64,000 nucleotides of DNA from Chionis minor. Lineage: Eukaryota > Chordata > Aves > Charadriiformes > Chionididae. Under the pieces are notes generated by a model. The model made no database searches, had not been told where the DNA came from, and worked only from the letters and a program-made list of their open reading frames with translations. The stretch lies in contig VZSF01003940.1 in NCBI GenBank assembly GCA_013398295.1, positions 248,001 through 312,000 of the forward strand. The letters run 5' to 3'. Numbering within the stretch: position 1 is the stretch's first letter; the number at the start of each line of letters is the position of its first letter. Positions 36,701 through 46,700 of this stretch are shown in pieces. Made by a program: the position numbers and the translations under genes.

Positions 36701-39700
36701 CTGTCAAAGAGTTTGATAACCTCCTAATTCACAAAAACAAGTTAGATTATTTACAAGAATTGGAATGCAGGAACAAGAAAAGACTCCTGAAAAAACCCAC
36801 TCAGATCACATCTACTCTTAAGAGTTTCAAAAGCATCAGACTACTAGATTTTTCCTATCACTCTTCATTCTTCACTACTTCTATAACAATCATATCTTAT
36901 ATATACCTTTCATTCTATTAGAACCAAAACCGTTTCCTTTTCAGTGTGTATCTAAAATGTAAGAAATATCGTTGGGGAGAAAAAAAGACTACAACGTACT
37001 GGAGGGGGGGAGGAGGAGGGAAGTCTGACCTCTGAACTCCAATCATTCAAAATACAAAGATCTTCAGGGTCATTTAGTCCCAGATAAAATTCACATTACA
37101 ATTAAAGGGGGAAATACTGAACAAATATTAAGAGTATTCAAATAAAGAAGCACCATTACTGACACAAATCTCTCTTACTGACATCTACAAAAAGCTTCCT
37201 TTCCAATCACTGCCATGCACCTTTCAGCAATACTAGTGAAGAAATTCTTAAAAATTTCTTGAATAAAAGAATACTATTAGATGCCTATGAATTCCAACAA
37301 CTGTTTAACTCAGCTATGGTAGGAAGCAGAATGACCTCTCTATACTGTAAGCAACTGAGGGAGCCTACAGATATTTGATAGCGCAACTTAAAAATCTGTT
37401 AAATCTCTAACCAACCAGGAGTTCAGTATTTAACATGGAAAAGCCTTCAAGAGATGTTAAAACATCATTTCACAGCACATGACATCTGCACATACCAAGA
37501 CCTTTCAGAGACTCTGAAAGAAAAGTCAAATTACCAGCTGCTGAAACACTACCATTTCACCATCACCTTCATTGTCCAGCAACACAAATCTTTCCCTTGT
37601 GTTATGTCACAAACCAACAGGCACTCAATAGTGCCTTTTCACAACGTAGTCCTGCCACCTGTATTTCCACCCCTTTCATTCAGCAATTTACCTAAAATGG
37701 AGAGGAAAAAAAATAAAAAAAAAAAGAGTTACAATAACTGAAAAAGCATTTCCAAATAATCTTGAGTCCCTTTAGCATTGCAGAGACTGTCCAACCGGTT
37801 TCAGGTTAGGTTAAAAAAAAAAAAACAACAAAAAACCAACTAGAAAACCCCCACGATCACTATGAAAATGATACCAAATGTAGGATTGTCTCTGATCCAT
37901 AGATCAATAGCAGCTGCGCACTTCAGAACACACCTGAGGGGCTGATGATCAACTGTTCCACCACTTCCACAGGGTGACACCTGCAGAATTGGCCATCTCT
38001 TGCATTCAATTCCCCTACAGCCACTCCCACAGGAACATATGCTATGAGCTCATTTTGGGTGTACTGGTCGTAAAAAATACCAGATGTTTCAAAAAGAAGA
38101 AAGAACCATTTAGAGATAATTTATTTAAGCAAGGGCAGTGTTTGAGGCAGTTGAGCATCAAGCAGATACCAAAATATTGTTTTAGTCTCAGCTGGTGAAA
38201 GGAGGAGGTGTGACATTTAATCATGCTGCAAGGTTAGTGCTGTACACAGGAGCTGGCTGGGAAATGCTCTAGAAGGACAGCCTGCCAGTCCTTCACTTGA
38301 AGGCTCCTTTTTTGCTCTAGTATCAGTCACAGAAAGCAAGCACCAGCCGAGTACGCTTCTATTTTGTGCTCTGCTCTGTGCACTGTGTCAGTAGTGACAT
38401 GGCGTGGGTTGTTTTTTTTGAGATGAGCAGTTGATGGGAATAGCATTAGTAGCCTCACAGCTCAGTGGAGGGAGAAGAACCAGGATTTTAGGAAACAAGA
38501 CATGGGGCAGTATCCTAAGCAATTACTCTAGATCACAATCCACAAGTTACGACAGTCAGATGACACAATGCAGTACCAGACGAAGGATGATCAACGACTG
38601 TGAGTGAACCAGGTTAGACACTTCAGTAGCCACAGACTGCAGCTGGGATGCCACTAATTAGACATGGAAGAAAAGGACACACTGCTACTCACTGTTTTGA
38701 AAATATCCCAGAATATAAAATACTATTCGGCTACCAGATTGAGACTGGTATTTATTCTACCCATAGCAACATTGTATTCATTCAGAATTTAAATATAAAG
38801 CTGCCTATAATGTTTAAAATATTGGAGTAAAATTTCCATATCCACTTATCCTAGTAAGCAGAAAAAGGCTCTTGACGACAGATCTGGCCCAGCCTTCCAA
38901 CCTTCAGCAGCAGAGACAGCTCTGCACTGTTGAGAAAAGAAAACATAGAGATTTGCTAACAGACAACAGTTGCATACACTGTTCCAGCTCCCCTCAGAGG
39001 AATTTAGAGAAGCTGTGGTTTTATTTGACCAAAATACACCAGAAGGACCAACGCTGCACTTCATGAATTTTGTAGTAGCATCCCAATCTCTTTTAAAGCT
39101 CTCAACCTCTGTGTGTGTCAAGAATCCCACAGGCTGGCAATACCACATGTTCACCCAACATTTACTGTTGTATGACAGAAAAGGAAAGAACCTGGCCAAT
39201 CTGCATCTTGATAATATTCACAAGAGTTCAGTTCTAACACCATATTCAGTTCTAACAGCACCCTAACACATTAGGGTTATTTTTGCTTAAATCTAGTCAC
39301 TACAGACACTATTTGAGCAAAAAAAAAGTTAGCAATTAACTCAGTCTAAGTTGGTGATATACTGAAGAGCATTATGGAAGCAACCAAGCTATTTCCAAGA
39401 AGCATTTCTACAAGTTCATCAGGTGCCCTGAGCCCACATTGCTTGCTGAAAGAATATACATATTTCAGTAGTTACTGAAAATACTTGGAAGTCATAAACA
39501 AATCAGTTTTGTTAATAATTATTGGTATTCATAAGTCATTTGCTAATTAGTCTAATGAACTTTTCATTCTTATAATTACCTGAAAAACAGAAACAAAGGT
39601 CTCCCCTGCACACAGCATTTTAGTGCAAGTGCTTAGTTTAGTTATAACACTAAGTAAAAAACCCAAACAACGCACACGCAAAAACCTAAAGCACAACCAG

Positions 39701-42379
39701 CTAGCATGGGCATTCTCAGGACCCAGCAGACGATCAAGTCTCTCCTTCCGACAATACAAATAGCTATTCAGCACATACTACTATTCATTTGGTTGTCATA
39801 TTTTATACCTTACCACATAATACTAGAAAATATCTCTGACACTGGGTTCAGTACAGAAACACCAGATAAATTTTATTTTCCATTAAATTTGAAGTCTAAG
39901 AAATTAACTAGGATGTAATGAACACTACCTGAATTTCTGGAGAACACTGTAATTTTAAGAAGAAATTAAAACTTTTCCAGGTTGTTATGAAGTATTTCAT
40001 TTCAACATGAATATTAACAGCAAATCTTATACTTCTATTGACAAAAAAAATGTTTTCTATCTATAACCTTTCAAAACCCACAACAAATAATAAATGTATC
40101 TAGAAATGAAAGATGGTAGCCTAACTCCATGAGAACAGAAGAATGGAAGGAAATAAGCCAGACTGCCTGTGCAACCTGGAAGTGCCATACCACGTGACTG
40201 GTTAAAATCTCTCCTGAATTCCTTCATAGCCTCTCACTGAGATACACTTGACAATTTCTCTAACAGCTGCAATCTCTTTTCTTGATGTTTCATCTACTAT
40301 CACCCTTAAATCCTTTGCTCCTTCCATTACAAGATGTTCTTGCTACCCTAAGTGTGTTACTGCACGCTGAGCCAGACAAACTGCTGCATAAGGAGTGCTC
40401 AGGGCTTGCAGGTTCAAGGACAACCAATTCAAATGTGTGACTGCTCATAAAATCCCAACCAACAGCAAATACGCTGCCAGAAAGGGTAAAGGGAACACCT
40501 CATTTAAAAATCATAATCATAGTGCACAACTCACCAAACTTTACAAATTGCAAATAATAATACCAAGATTTTAGACTGGGTCTCGGTAAAAGTTCTTTCT
40601 GCTCCTTTCCTCTGTGACACTCAAACTGCTTTGACAGAACTGACACATGACTTTCCTTAAGAAATAAATAAAAGTGCTTCCAAATTAATACTTGTGTGAC
40701 AAAATGGATTTTTAAACTGTCCTCTAAGTCATGCTGCTTGACCAACAATTATGTAAATTCGGAAAACAGACATTAAAGATTCACGTTACCCATTTTAACA
40801 AATATTAGCCTGTCAAAGGCGCTGGCAACATACACACCAAGAAATCAGGCAGTAAAGACAGGAATACTGTGTAACAGCCATCTTCACATTGAAACCCTAT
40901 TTAAATTACCACACACAAAAGTATTAATGCAGACTCTGGTCTCAAACCACCCCTCTCCCCCCAAAAAAAAAAAGAAGTCTGAACCTTAGTAATATCTATC
41001 CCTCTTTGCTTATAAAAGATAGAGATTGACTTTCACACACAAGAAATATTTTTTCTTCACTATTCTGGACGCCAAATACTCTGCTACCATGCTGTCATGA
41101 GGAACCAATAGTTTACAAACACATTTCAAGGCAACTGGAAGCCTTATTATTCAGTGTTTTTGCAATGGAATAGAAGACTTGAGTCCTGTAAATTATTTTA
41201 AAAGTAATTATGTTTATGAACGCAATATCAAATTATAAATGGTGACAGACACAGTAAGTATTTAAATAATAGGCTGTAATTCAAAAAGGTCTTAAATTGT
41301 TGCTGCTTTAGGCATCATTAGGCCAATGGTTAGAGTTAAAACATATGCTAACACCTTCCAGCTGAACTTCGCTGATTCTTGCAGGTTTCACAGAAAACCT
41401 CTGAAATGTAGCTTGCTGCAGCAGGAACAAGTCCAGGAGCACTTATGTATCCATGACTCAGGATGGAGGCCACAGATAGATTTATCTTGATCTGCTTAAC
41501 ATTCCAATATGGAAGAAAACCATTGCTCCAGTGGGTGTGGGGAGTCAGGGGTTGCACCATTTTTCTCCATAGTGTTTAAAGGGAAGGAATCCTGAATTGC
41601 TGAAAGACTTTTAATTTTCAACCACACTGTACTCTGGGATGCTCCCACCTTCTAAGGAAAAGTGCTTTGACTCCAAGAGCTCAGTGCTCAGCTTGTGATG
41701 ATTACAGTGGCATGAAACATAAAACCCACAATATTAAGTTGTGAGCAGCACTGGATCAAATTAACAAAAAAAGCAAACAAAGAAATCCCACACAAACTGT
41801 ACGACTAAAACCCCAACCCATACACATGGAAGTTTTTGTCTGGGCAGAAGAAACATTATCAATACAAAGTTCTTTCCGGACCCACTGCGGGAAAACTGTC
41901 TGCTCCTGCTCTCTGACAGTGCAATTCAGAGATCAGAGGTGCGCGACAAGCATCGAGTGATGATTACACTTTGTTTAAAAGAAACAAACACATGGAAAAA
42001 ACCCCACAATTTGGATAAATGTATTAAGTTTGATACAGGCACTCAGGCCCTTGCTAATAAGAGGTTTAAACACCCATACTGTGCTTCATACTCTCTTCAC
42101 CTGCTACTTACCAGCCCCAGCACTAACCATTACAGAAATAAATGAGTTTTATTAAGGAAAATACTACTACGCATTAATTCATAGTTTCTATACGACGACA
42201 TTTTCTATAGTCTTATAAACTAGCCATAAACACCAAGTAGTTTCCTGCTTTTCCCTTTAACAACGGTAAGTATTCAAAATTATAAAATTCAGCAGACACA
42301 TTAATAATTTAGCCATGGTACTGCGAAGTAACAAACCCCTCTACATGAGCACCCTGTGAAGTGCTCCTCACCATCACTA
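30704..42379. other. AT-rich non-coding stretch with homopolymers, a hairpin and a weak exon lead
   Basis: No gene is established. A run of 16 A lies at 30,874-30,889. A T14 run (31,287-31,300) is followed by a C13 run (31,343-31,355). A G-rich 20-mer is at 37,001-37,020. An imperfect inverted repeat spans 36,258-36,420. A 123-base minus-strand segment (35,204-35,326) is open in phase 0, including IKYEWYRCQFFGTQMILIEQ. It ends in a strong donor (GAACAG then GTAAGAA), but its acceptor lacks a pyrimidine tract. A direct repeat of TTCAGTTCTAACA with an 18-base period occurs near 39,227-39,257. Confidence 0.5.
36258..36420. repeat. Imperfect inverted repeat (about 43-base arms, 76-base loop)
   Basis: The left arm (36,258-36,300) and the reverse complement of the right arm (36,377-36,420) agree at roughly 70 percent of positions. 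They share an exact 11-base core: AAAATAGAGCT at 36,273-36,283 pairs with AGCTCTATTTT at 36,396-36,406. The arms face each other and would form a long hairpin if transcribed. It may be a degraded miniature element or a short inverted duplication. No target-site duplication is obvious and no family is recognised. Confidence 0.55.
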
Positions 42380-42486
42380 ACCTTCAAGCGTGAGCACCCC
42401 ACAGGAATGCGTTCGGGATCAGCCTGCTCCGCTGACGCCTCCACCAGCACCTCCTCACTCCGCCCTGTCCTGCCACAGCACGTGAA

Positions 42487-42494
42487 GCGGGAAA
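42487..42494 (-). promoter_or_regulatory. E2F-type site, copy 1
   Basis: GCGGGAAA on the + strand is TTTCCCGC on the minus strand, matching the E2F consensus TTTSSCGC. It lies in the first unit of the tandem duplication, about 590 bases upstream of the proposed ATG. That is rather far for a core E2F site, so it would more naturally serve a start nearby or on the minus strand. Function is inferred from the motif only. Confidence 0.4.
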
Positions 42495-42554
42495 AGCGGC
42501 TCCATCTTCTCACCGCCCTGCTCTCTCCTGTCCTGTCCTGCCACAACACATGAA

Positions 42555-42562
42555 GCGGGAAA
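42555..42562 (-). promoter_or_regulatory. E2F-type site, copy 2
   Basis: A second identical GCGGGAAA lies exactly 68 bases after the first, in the shorter second unit of the duplication. Its CpG is retained although neighbouring CpGs in this unit have been lost. Confidence 0.4.
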
Positions 42563-42738
42563 AGTGGCTCCATCATCTCACCTTCAGCAAGCCAGCACTA
42601 ATGAGGCCAAGGTATGGTTGTTTTATTGCTTTTCTTTGATTAAATACTCCCCAAGCGCCTGCTTTTCCCTCTGGAGTCAATATGAGGTATTGTTCAAGCC
42701 CCTTTCCTGACCGATCGTCCCTCAGGAGCATTATCTAT

Positions 42739-42746
42739 TATATAAA
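42739..42746 (+). promoter_or_regulatory. TATA-like box
   Basis: TATATAAA precedes a GGGCATC segment at the upstream side of the CpG island. If used on the + strand, transcription would begin near 42,770, giving a leader of about 300 bases before the ATG at 43,075. CpG-island promoters usually lack a TATA box, so this may be a chance match in an AT-rich patch. Confidence 0.3.
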
Positions 42747-43009
42747 CGGGCATCTTATCTCTGTCACCTCCCAACAGCCTTTGTGCTGGATCGGATGAGG
42801 AAAAGCAGCCGCCTGTTGTGCCTTTTCAGAGGCAATGGCCAAAAGGCCCCTTGTTGTCACTTGCTCTCCTCACAGGCCAGCTGTGAGAATGAAGACGCCT
42901 CAGCTTCTCTCAGCTCACCTCTCTCTCCAACCAGGACCTACCTCCCATCTATTCCTGCCCCCTTTGCAAACCTCAAGATAACATTTTCATCATTCCCACA
43001 GCCGGAGCG

Positions 43010-43016
43010 GCCATTT
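43010..43016 (-). promoter_or_regulatory. YY1-type core (upstream copy)
   Basis: GCCATTT on the + strand reads AAATGGC on the minus strand, a YY1 core, within a GGAGCGGCCATTTTA context. It lies about 60 bases upstream of a second YY1-type motif in the opposite orientation. Confidence 0.35.
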
Positions 43017-43070
43017 TATTCCCCCTCCCCTCAGCCGACGGACCCTCCTCCGCGCCCTCTGCTGCCGCCC

Positions 43071-43081
43071 CAAGATGGCGC
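43071..43081 (+). promoter_or_regulatory. YY1-type motif overlapping the proposed start codon
   Basis: CAAGATGGCGC matches the CAAGATGGCGGC form of the YY1 site, in which the ATG of the motif is often also the initiation codon. YY1 sites of this kind are typical of the region just downstream of the transcription start in CpG-island genes. This supports a + strand start a few tens of bases upstream. Confidence 0.6.
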
Positions 43082-43094
43082 CGGCAGCGCCGCC
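43075..43094 (+). CDS. Candidate first coding exon (partial gene, product unknown)
   Basis: An ATG inside the YY1-type motif opens a 20-base coding segment, ATG GCG CCG GCA GCG CCG CC. It ends at a GTGAGG donor after 43,094. It encodes MAPAAP plus two bases of a codon. A second donor (GAG then GTGAGG) follows five bases later. In this frame it would run into TGA, so the first donor is needed for this start. The purine at -3 and G at +4 make a fair Kozak context. Joined to the acceptor at 43,438, the frame continues into the next candidate exon. I do not recognise the gene. Support is positional (CpG island, YY1, splice signals) and not homology. Confidence 0.38.
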
Positions 43095-43438
43095 GTGAGG
43101 TGAGGGCGCGCGAGGAGCCAGGCCCGGCTCGGCAATTGGGGAAAATGGGCTTCCGTGAAGCTTCCCCAAACCCTACCTGAAAGCCTGAGGCACGGGACGA
43201 GTTTTTTCCCTCCTTCTCCCTGCTCTAAGAGCCCAGCAGTTCACTCTGGGAGGCCCAGGACTTCTCCTCCTGCGGCCTGAGTTGCTGTGGTAAAAATCCA
43301 CGTATCCCCCCCACCCCGTGCCACCGAATTTTAAAGCAAAAAAAAAAAAAAAAAAAAAAGAATTGCCACNGGTGGAATAACACAAGCCTCACATTTATGC
43401 TAGAAGTGGGATACTAATACCTTCTCCTTGTCTCTTAG
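43095..43438 (+). other. Proposed intron 1 with TACTAAT branch point
   Basis: The segment begins with tandem GTGAG donors. It ends with TACTAAT (43,412-43,418), a perfect branch-point consensus, whose branch A lies 21 bases before the AG at 43,437-43,438. The pyrimidine tract CCTTCTCCTTGTCTCTT lies between them. The 344-base length is reasonable for a short first intron. It contains a run of 22 A (43,338-43,359), an undetermined base at 43,370 and an inverted CCAAT (ATTGG, 43,135-43,139). Confidence 0.42.
43370..43370. other. Single undetermined base (N)
   Basis: This is the only ambiguous base in the window, eleven bases after a 22-base A run and inside CCACNGGTGG, a near-palindromic context. 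Sequencing through the homopolymer or an assembly join is the likely cause. Confidence 0.95.
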
Positions 43439-43487
43439 GAATACAATGCTTATATTAGGGGTGCCGGTTTTTAGGAGTTTCTTGTAT
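43439..43487 (+). CDS. Candidate second coding exon (partial gene, product unknown)
   Basis: It begins right after the strong acceptor and runs 49 bases to a GTGAGT donor (TTGTAT then GTGAGTTC). Continuing the frame from the first candidate exon gives NTMLILGVPVFRSFLY and leaves phase 0. The peptide is hydrophobic and could be part of a signal or membrane segment or a mitochondrial targeting region. Alternatively, the ATG at 43,446 is the true start and exon 1 is untranslated. If the donor is not used, the frame runs on only about 30 codons before a stop. No downstream exon in matching phase could be identified, so the gene is unresolved. Confidence 0.33.
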
Positions 43488-43657
43488 GTGAGTTCATACT
43501 TCAGCAAAGCCTTTTTGGGCATTCAATTTCTGGGGTTTATTGCATCTTGACTTAGGGAAGGTACTTAAACCAAGAATCATCTACAGCAAGGAATGGAGAG
43601 AAATAGTTCCTCATAATTTGTAACATAAAATCTACATATCAAAATCAGTAACGGCTT

Positions 43658-43706
43658 TGATGTCCCCCATAAACGGTCAAAAATTAATTTTTTATGGGGA
43701 CATCAA
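43658..43706. repeat. 16-base-pair hairpin with single-base bulge
   Basis: The left arm TTGATGTCCCCCATAAA (43,658 to about 43,674) pairs with TTTATGGGGACATCAA (43,691-43,706). The only imperfection is one extra C in the C-run of the left arm. The loop is about 16 bases, AT-rich. So exact a stem in otherwise unremarkable sequence suggests a recent inverted duplication, a structured RNA element or the remains of a miniature transposon. It lies about 170 bases downstream of the second candidate exon. Confidence 0.8.
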
Positions 43707-46700
43707 TAAACAGTCTGCTAAATATTAAACAGAATACCCTAATGCTGGTCATTGTAATAATGTAAAACTGGAGTGGTGTAACCAGAGATAGATAGATGCT
43801 TTGATTTTATAAATAACCCATCTACAAGAGAGTTAATGACAAGAACAGAGCAGCAAATCAAAGAAGTCCAATCCATAACTACAGGCAAATGAGTCATCCT
43901 TGGTGGCTAAACGATAGCCAGACCGATCATCTTTGACACCGCTTCACCAAATTAATCTTGAAAAAAAGACCATTATGGAACAGCAACGCAGCCGAACCAC
44001 ACATACATTGTGTGACTAATACAGCAAAGCCAGAGAATCTTAAAATTTAACTGAGGCTGAAAAAAAGCACTGCTTTTTTTTTTTTTTTCTTCGTTAGATG
44101 AGGGCAGGTTATACAATGCTGAGTCATTATTAAGGTGGCACCTTCCTGTTCACGTTGTGCATTTTATGATCTGAGTTGCATCAAAAGATGTATGCAGGTT
44201 GTTTTTAGATGAAAAGCATTTCCATCTGAATAAATGATAACTGTGTCTCTGATAATAAATACCCTTCAATAAAGCTTCTATGTAGTCAGGCAAAAAAATG
44301 TTATAATAATAAACAGTTAAGAAAAGTCATAAGATGAGTCTTCTTCCATGAAGTGAAAGTCAACGCAAAAACAAGCCAGGAAAAATGTAGACTACAAATT
44401 AATCTAAGTGACCGGTGATGCTGGTTCTTTACTTCCTCGGGAGTCTGCTATGTAACAAAGAGGAAGAAAACAGCAGGCATTTGAGGTCTTTTAAACAGCA
44501 TTTTGGCTACAAGATAAACTAATTGTCTTAGTGGGAAGAGACTACTGTTTCTGTGAGACTGGACTGTACTTGCAGCTCTGCTGGACTCAGTGGGATTGTA
44601 ACCATGGTAGTAACGCGGCTCTTCTCTCAGAGTACTAGATCACATCAATTGCCTTTTGAAAGCACTGAAAAAAAAACCTCAGTGCAAGTCTCCTTTCTCA
44701 CTGAAATGGCTGGACCAGCCTTGGGGAGGTAGACAACATGTTGACAGTGCAGTATTAATATCAGCGCCAAGGGAAAAGGACAGATGTACTCACTTTTCTT
44801 CTGAAGAATAGGTGTGAAGTTGTATTGGGCAGCTGACATAAAAGAAAGGGAAAAGCAACAGAAATGAGGGAGAGGAAGCCAGGCTGACAAGGTAATTTAC
44901 TATATATTCTTTGTGTTTCACGTAATAGGCCTCATCAGTCTGTAATAAAGCTTTCAAAGTTTCCCAGATGCTTTCCAACGCAATCTTGGCATAAAGTGAT
45001 TTTTATGCATGGATGCATTATTTTCTCTTTATCTGCTATATATTAAGAGCAAACTGGAACGTGCTCTAACAAAGTTCCAACCTACTCTCCCAGGCATAGA
45101 TGAAACAAAACAAAATAACACTTTCCAACATTAACAGCCTTGAAGAGAAAAGAAGTAACGGAGCAATACCAAAAACACTCAGTTCATTTCTCCACGGATT
45201 AGGCAGATTTTTCTGCAGGCTGAGCTACTGTTTCCTGTAGCTGTGCCACATTCTGTTTTGACCTTTCCATTTTCAGTTCTACCAGGACTGTTAGTCTTGT
45301 TCAGCATGTGGATAAGAGATCAAAACGGGAGAAAAACTGGACTCTCTGCTTCAGCAGATGGCACTCTTCCCTCCTGAGTCAGGGCCTGAACCAAGGCTCC
45401 CAGGCTGTGGTTTGGGGCATTTGGGCTGCAGGACTTGCCAGCTCTCAGACAGCCTGCGCAAGGACAAACCGTCCCAGCCACTTGTGTCCTTGAAAATGTC
45501 CATGTTTTGTTTGTAAAAGACAACTAAGAGAAAGATAGCCTCAGCTTGGGAGTCACCCAAATCGGGCAGATGGAATCATGTCACTTTGCTTCACATCCCG
45601 CCTTGGATTCAGCTCATCCTCCCTTTAACCAGAGGGTACAAAGTTGTGTTCTTCAACAGATTCATCTTAGAGAGGTGGTCCTGTTCATTTAGCTTTATTT
45701 TAATACTTTGTCCAGCTCTTCATGAACATATGAAAAGATCTTGTCAATATTTCTTTAGTACAAATACTGGTTTCTAACCATAAATCTAAAAGTCATATCA
45801 AAGAAATACAACAACATTTCCTTTTGATAAGAGCACATTACTCCAGGGAGATTTATCAGCAGAAGACATGGCACACGTAATATGTGCAAAATAAACAGTT
45901 TTGCGTTGTAATTTCCTTTTCCAAAAGCCGTAACAAAAATTGGTACCCCAAGTAATTTCTAATTTGAAAGCATATTGACAGAGATAAAAACTGTGTTTAC
46001 AGTACAGAACAAAAGATGCAAAAATATAACAAAATATGTTATATTTCATCTGACTGACTGCATTTCAGGAAAAGGTCACAAATACAAGAAAACTGAAAGC
46101 AACATGGAGAGGACTAACCACAGAAGCCTGCACTGTTCACTAAAGACTGCCGTAAGATTTTCCCAAAGGCACAGGAAATCTGTAGCACAGTGACCTGGCC
46201 TTTTTCAGATGCCGTCACAAAGCCAATGGACGTGTAGCTCTTTGTGCTCAAAGTTTTGTATCAGTATTTAAGCTGCAGGAATATTTGGGCATCTCAGTAA
46301 ATAGACAGACACTATACATCTATCTGCTGATACTGAGCCAGCTACCAGTGAAGCAAGGGAAATGGTGGAGAAACAGCAGGATGTCCTGAGCATTTTAGAT
46401 CATTCTACAGTCACGAGTCTCAGACACTGCTGTTCTTACTCTATCACCTGTTAGAGGAGAGATTTTAAGAAACTAAAACCTAAGGCAGATTTCATTAGGA
46501 GCCTTCTGGCATGTCCTGGCAGAAGACAGCACTTGGAATTGATGCAGCTCTCTGAGAAGACAGTCCTTTTAAAAAAATCCTGCAACATTTTAAAGGGGAA
46601 AAAATAGAGACTCTAAGTAGAGCCAAGTTTTAAAATTTTCAGTGTTCATTCCTGATCAGAGGGAACGAGGCTTTCTTGTAAAGTGGCAGTATTTCTGCAA

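Larger units (their letters stand above)
42468..42582. repeat. 68-base tandem duplication carrying two E2F-type sites
   Basis: The block starting TCCTGCCACAGCACGTGAAG at 42,468 recurs at 42,536 with a 68-base period. The second copy is recognisable for 47 bases, to 42,582. Over those 47 bases only four differences are seen. Two of them turn CG of copy 1 into CA or TG, as expected from methyl-CpG decay, while the GCGGGAAA core is intact in both. A (TCCTG)3 run sits at the junction, which suggests slippage or unequal exchange there. Confidence 0.85.
42380..43330. promoter_or_regulatory. CpG island promoter, possibly bidirectional
   Basis: CpG density rises sharply compared with the rest of the window. 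By eye the core at about 43,000-43,130 holds 17 CpGs in some 130 bases. The segment contains E2F-type, TATA-like, YY1-type and inverted CCAAT motifs and C-rich Sp1-like tracts. Such islands mark transcription starts of vertebrate genes. The + strand direction is favoured by the YY1-overlapped ATG, consensus donor and downstream branch point and acceptor. Minus-strand donors also occur inside the island (near 42,580 and 42,917), so divergent transcription is possible. Confidence 0.75.

Noticed and set aside
38846..39199. 117-codon minus-strand open frame overlapping a 98-codon + strand frame
   Set aside because: Composition is unremarkable, no domain is recognised and there are no convincing splice or start signals on either strand.
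45278..45493. Open frame of 71 codons after a strong acceptor
   Set aside because: There is no usable donor within the open part and no recognisable peptide. As a terminal exon it has no supporting context.
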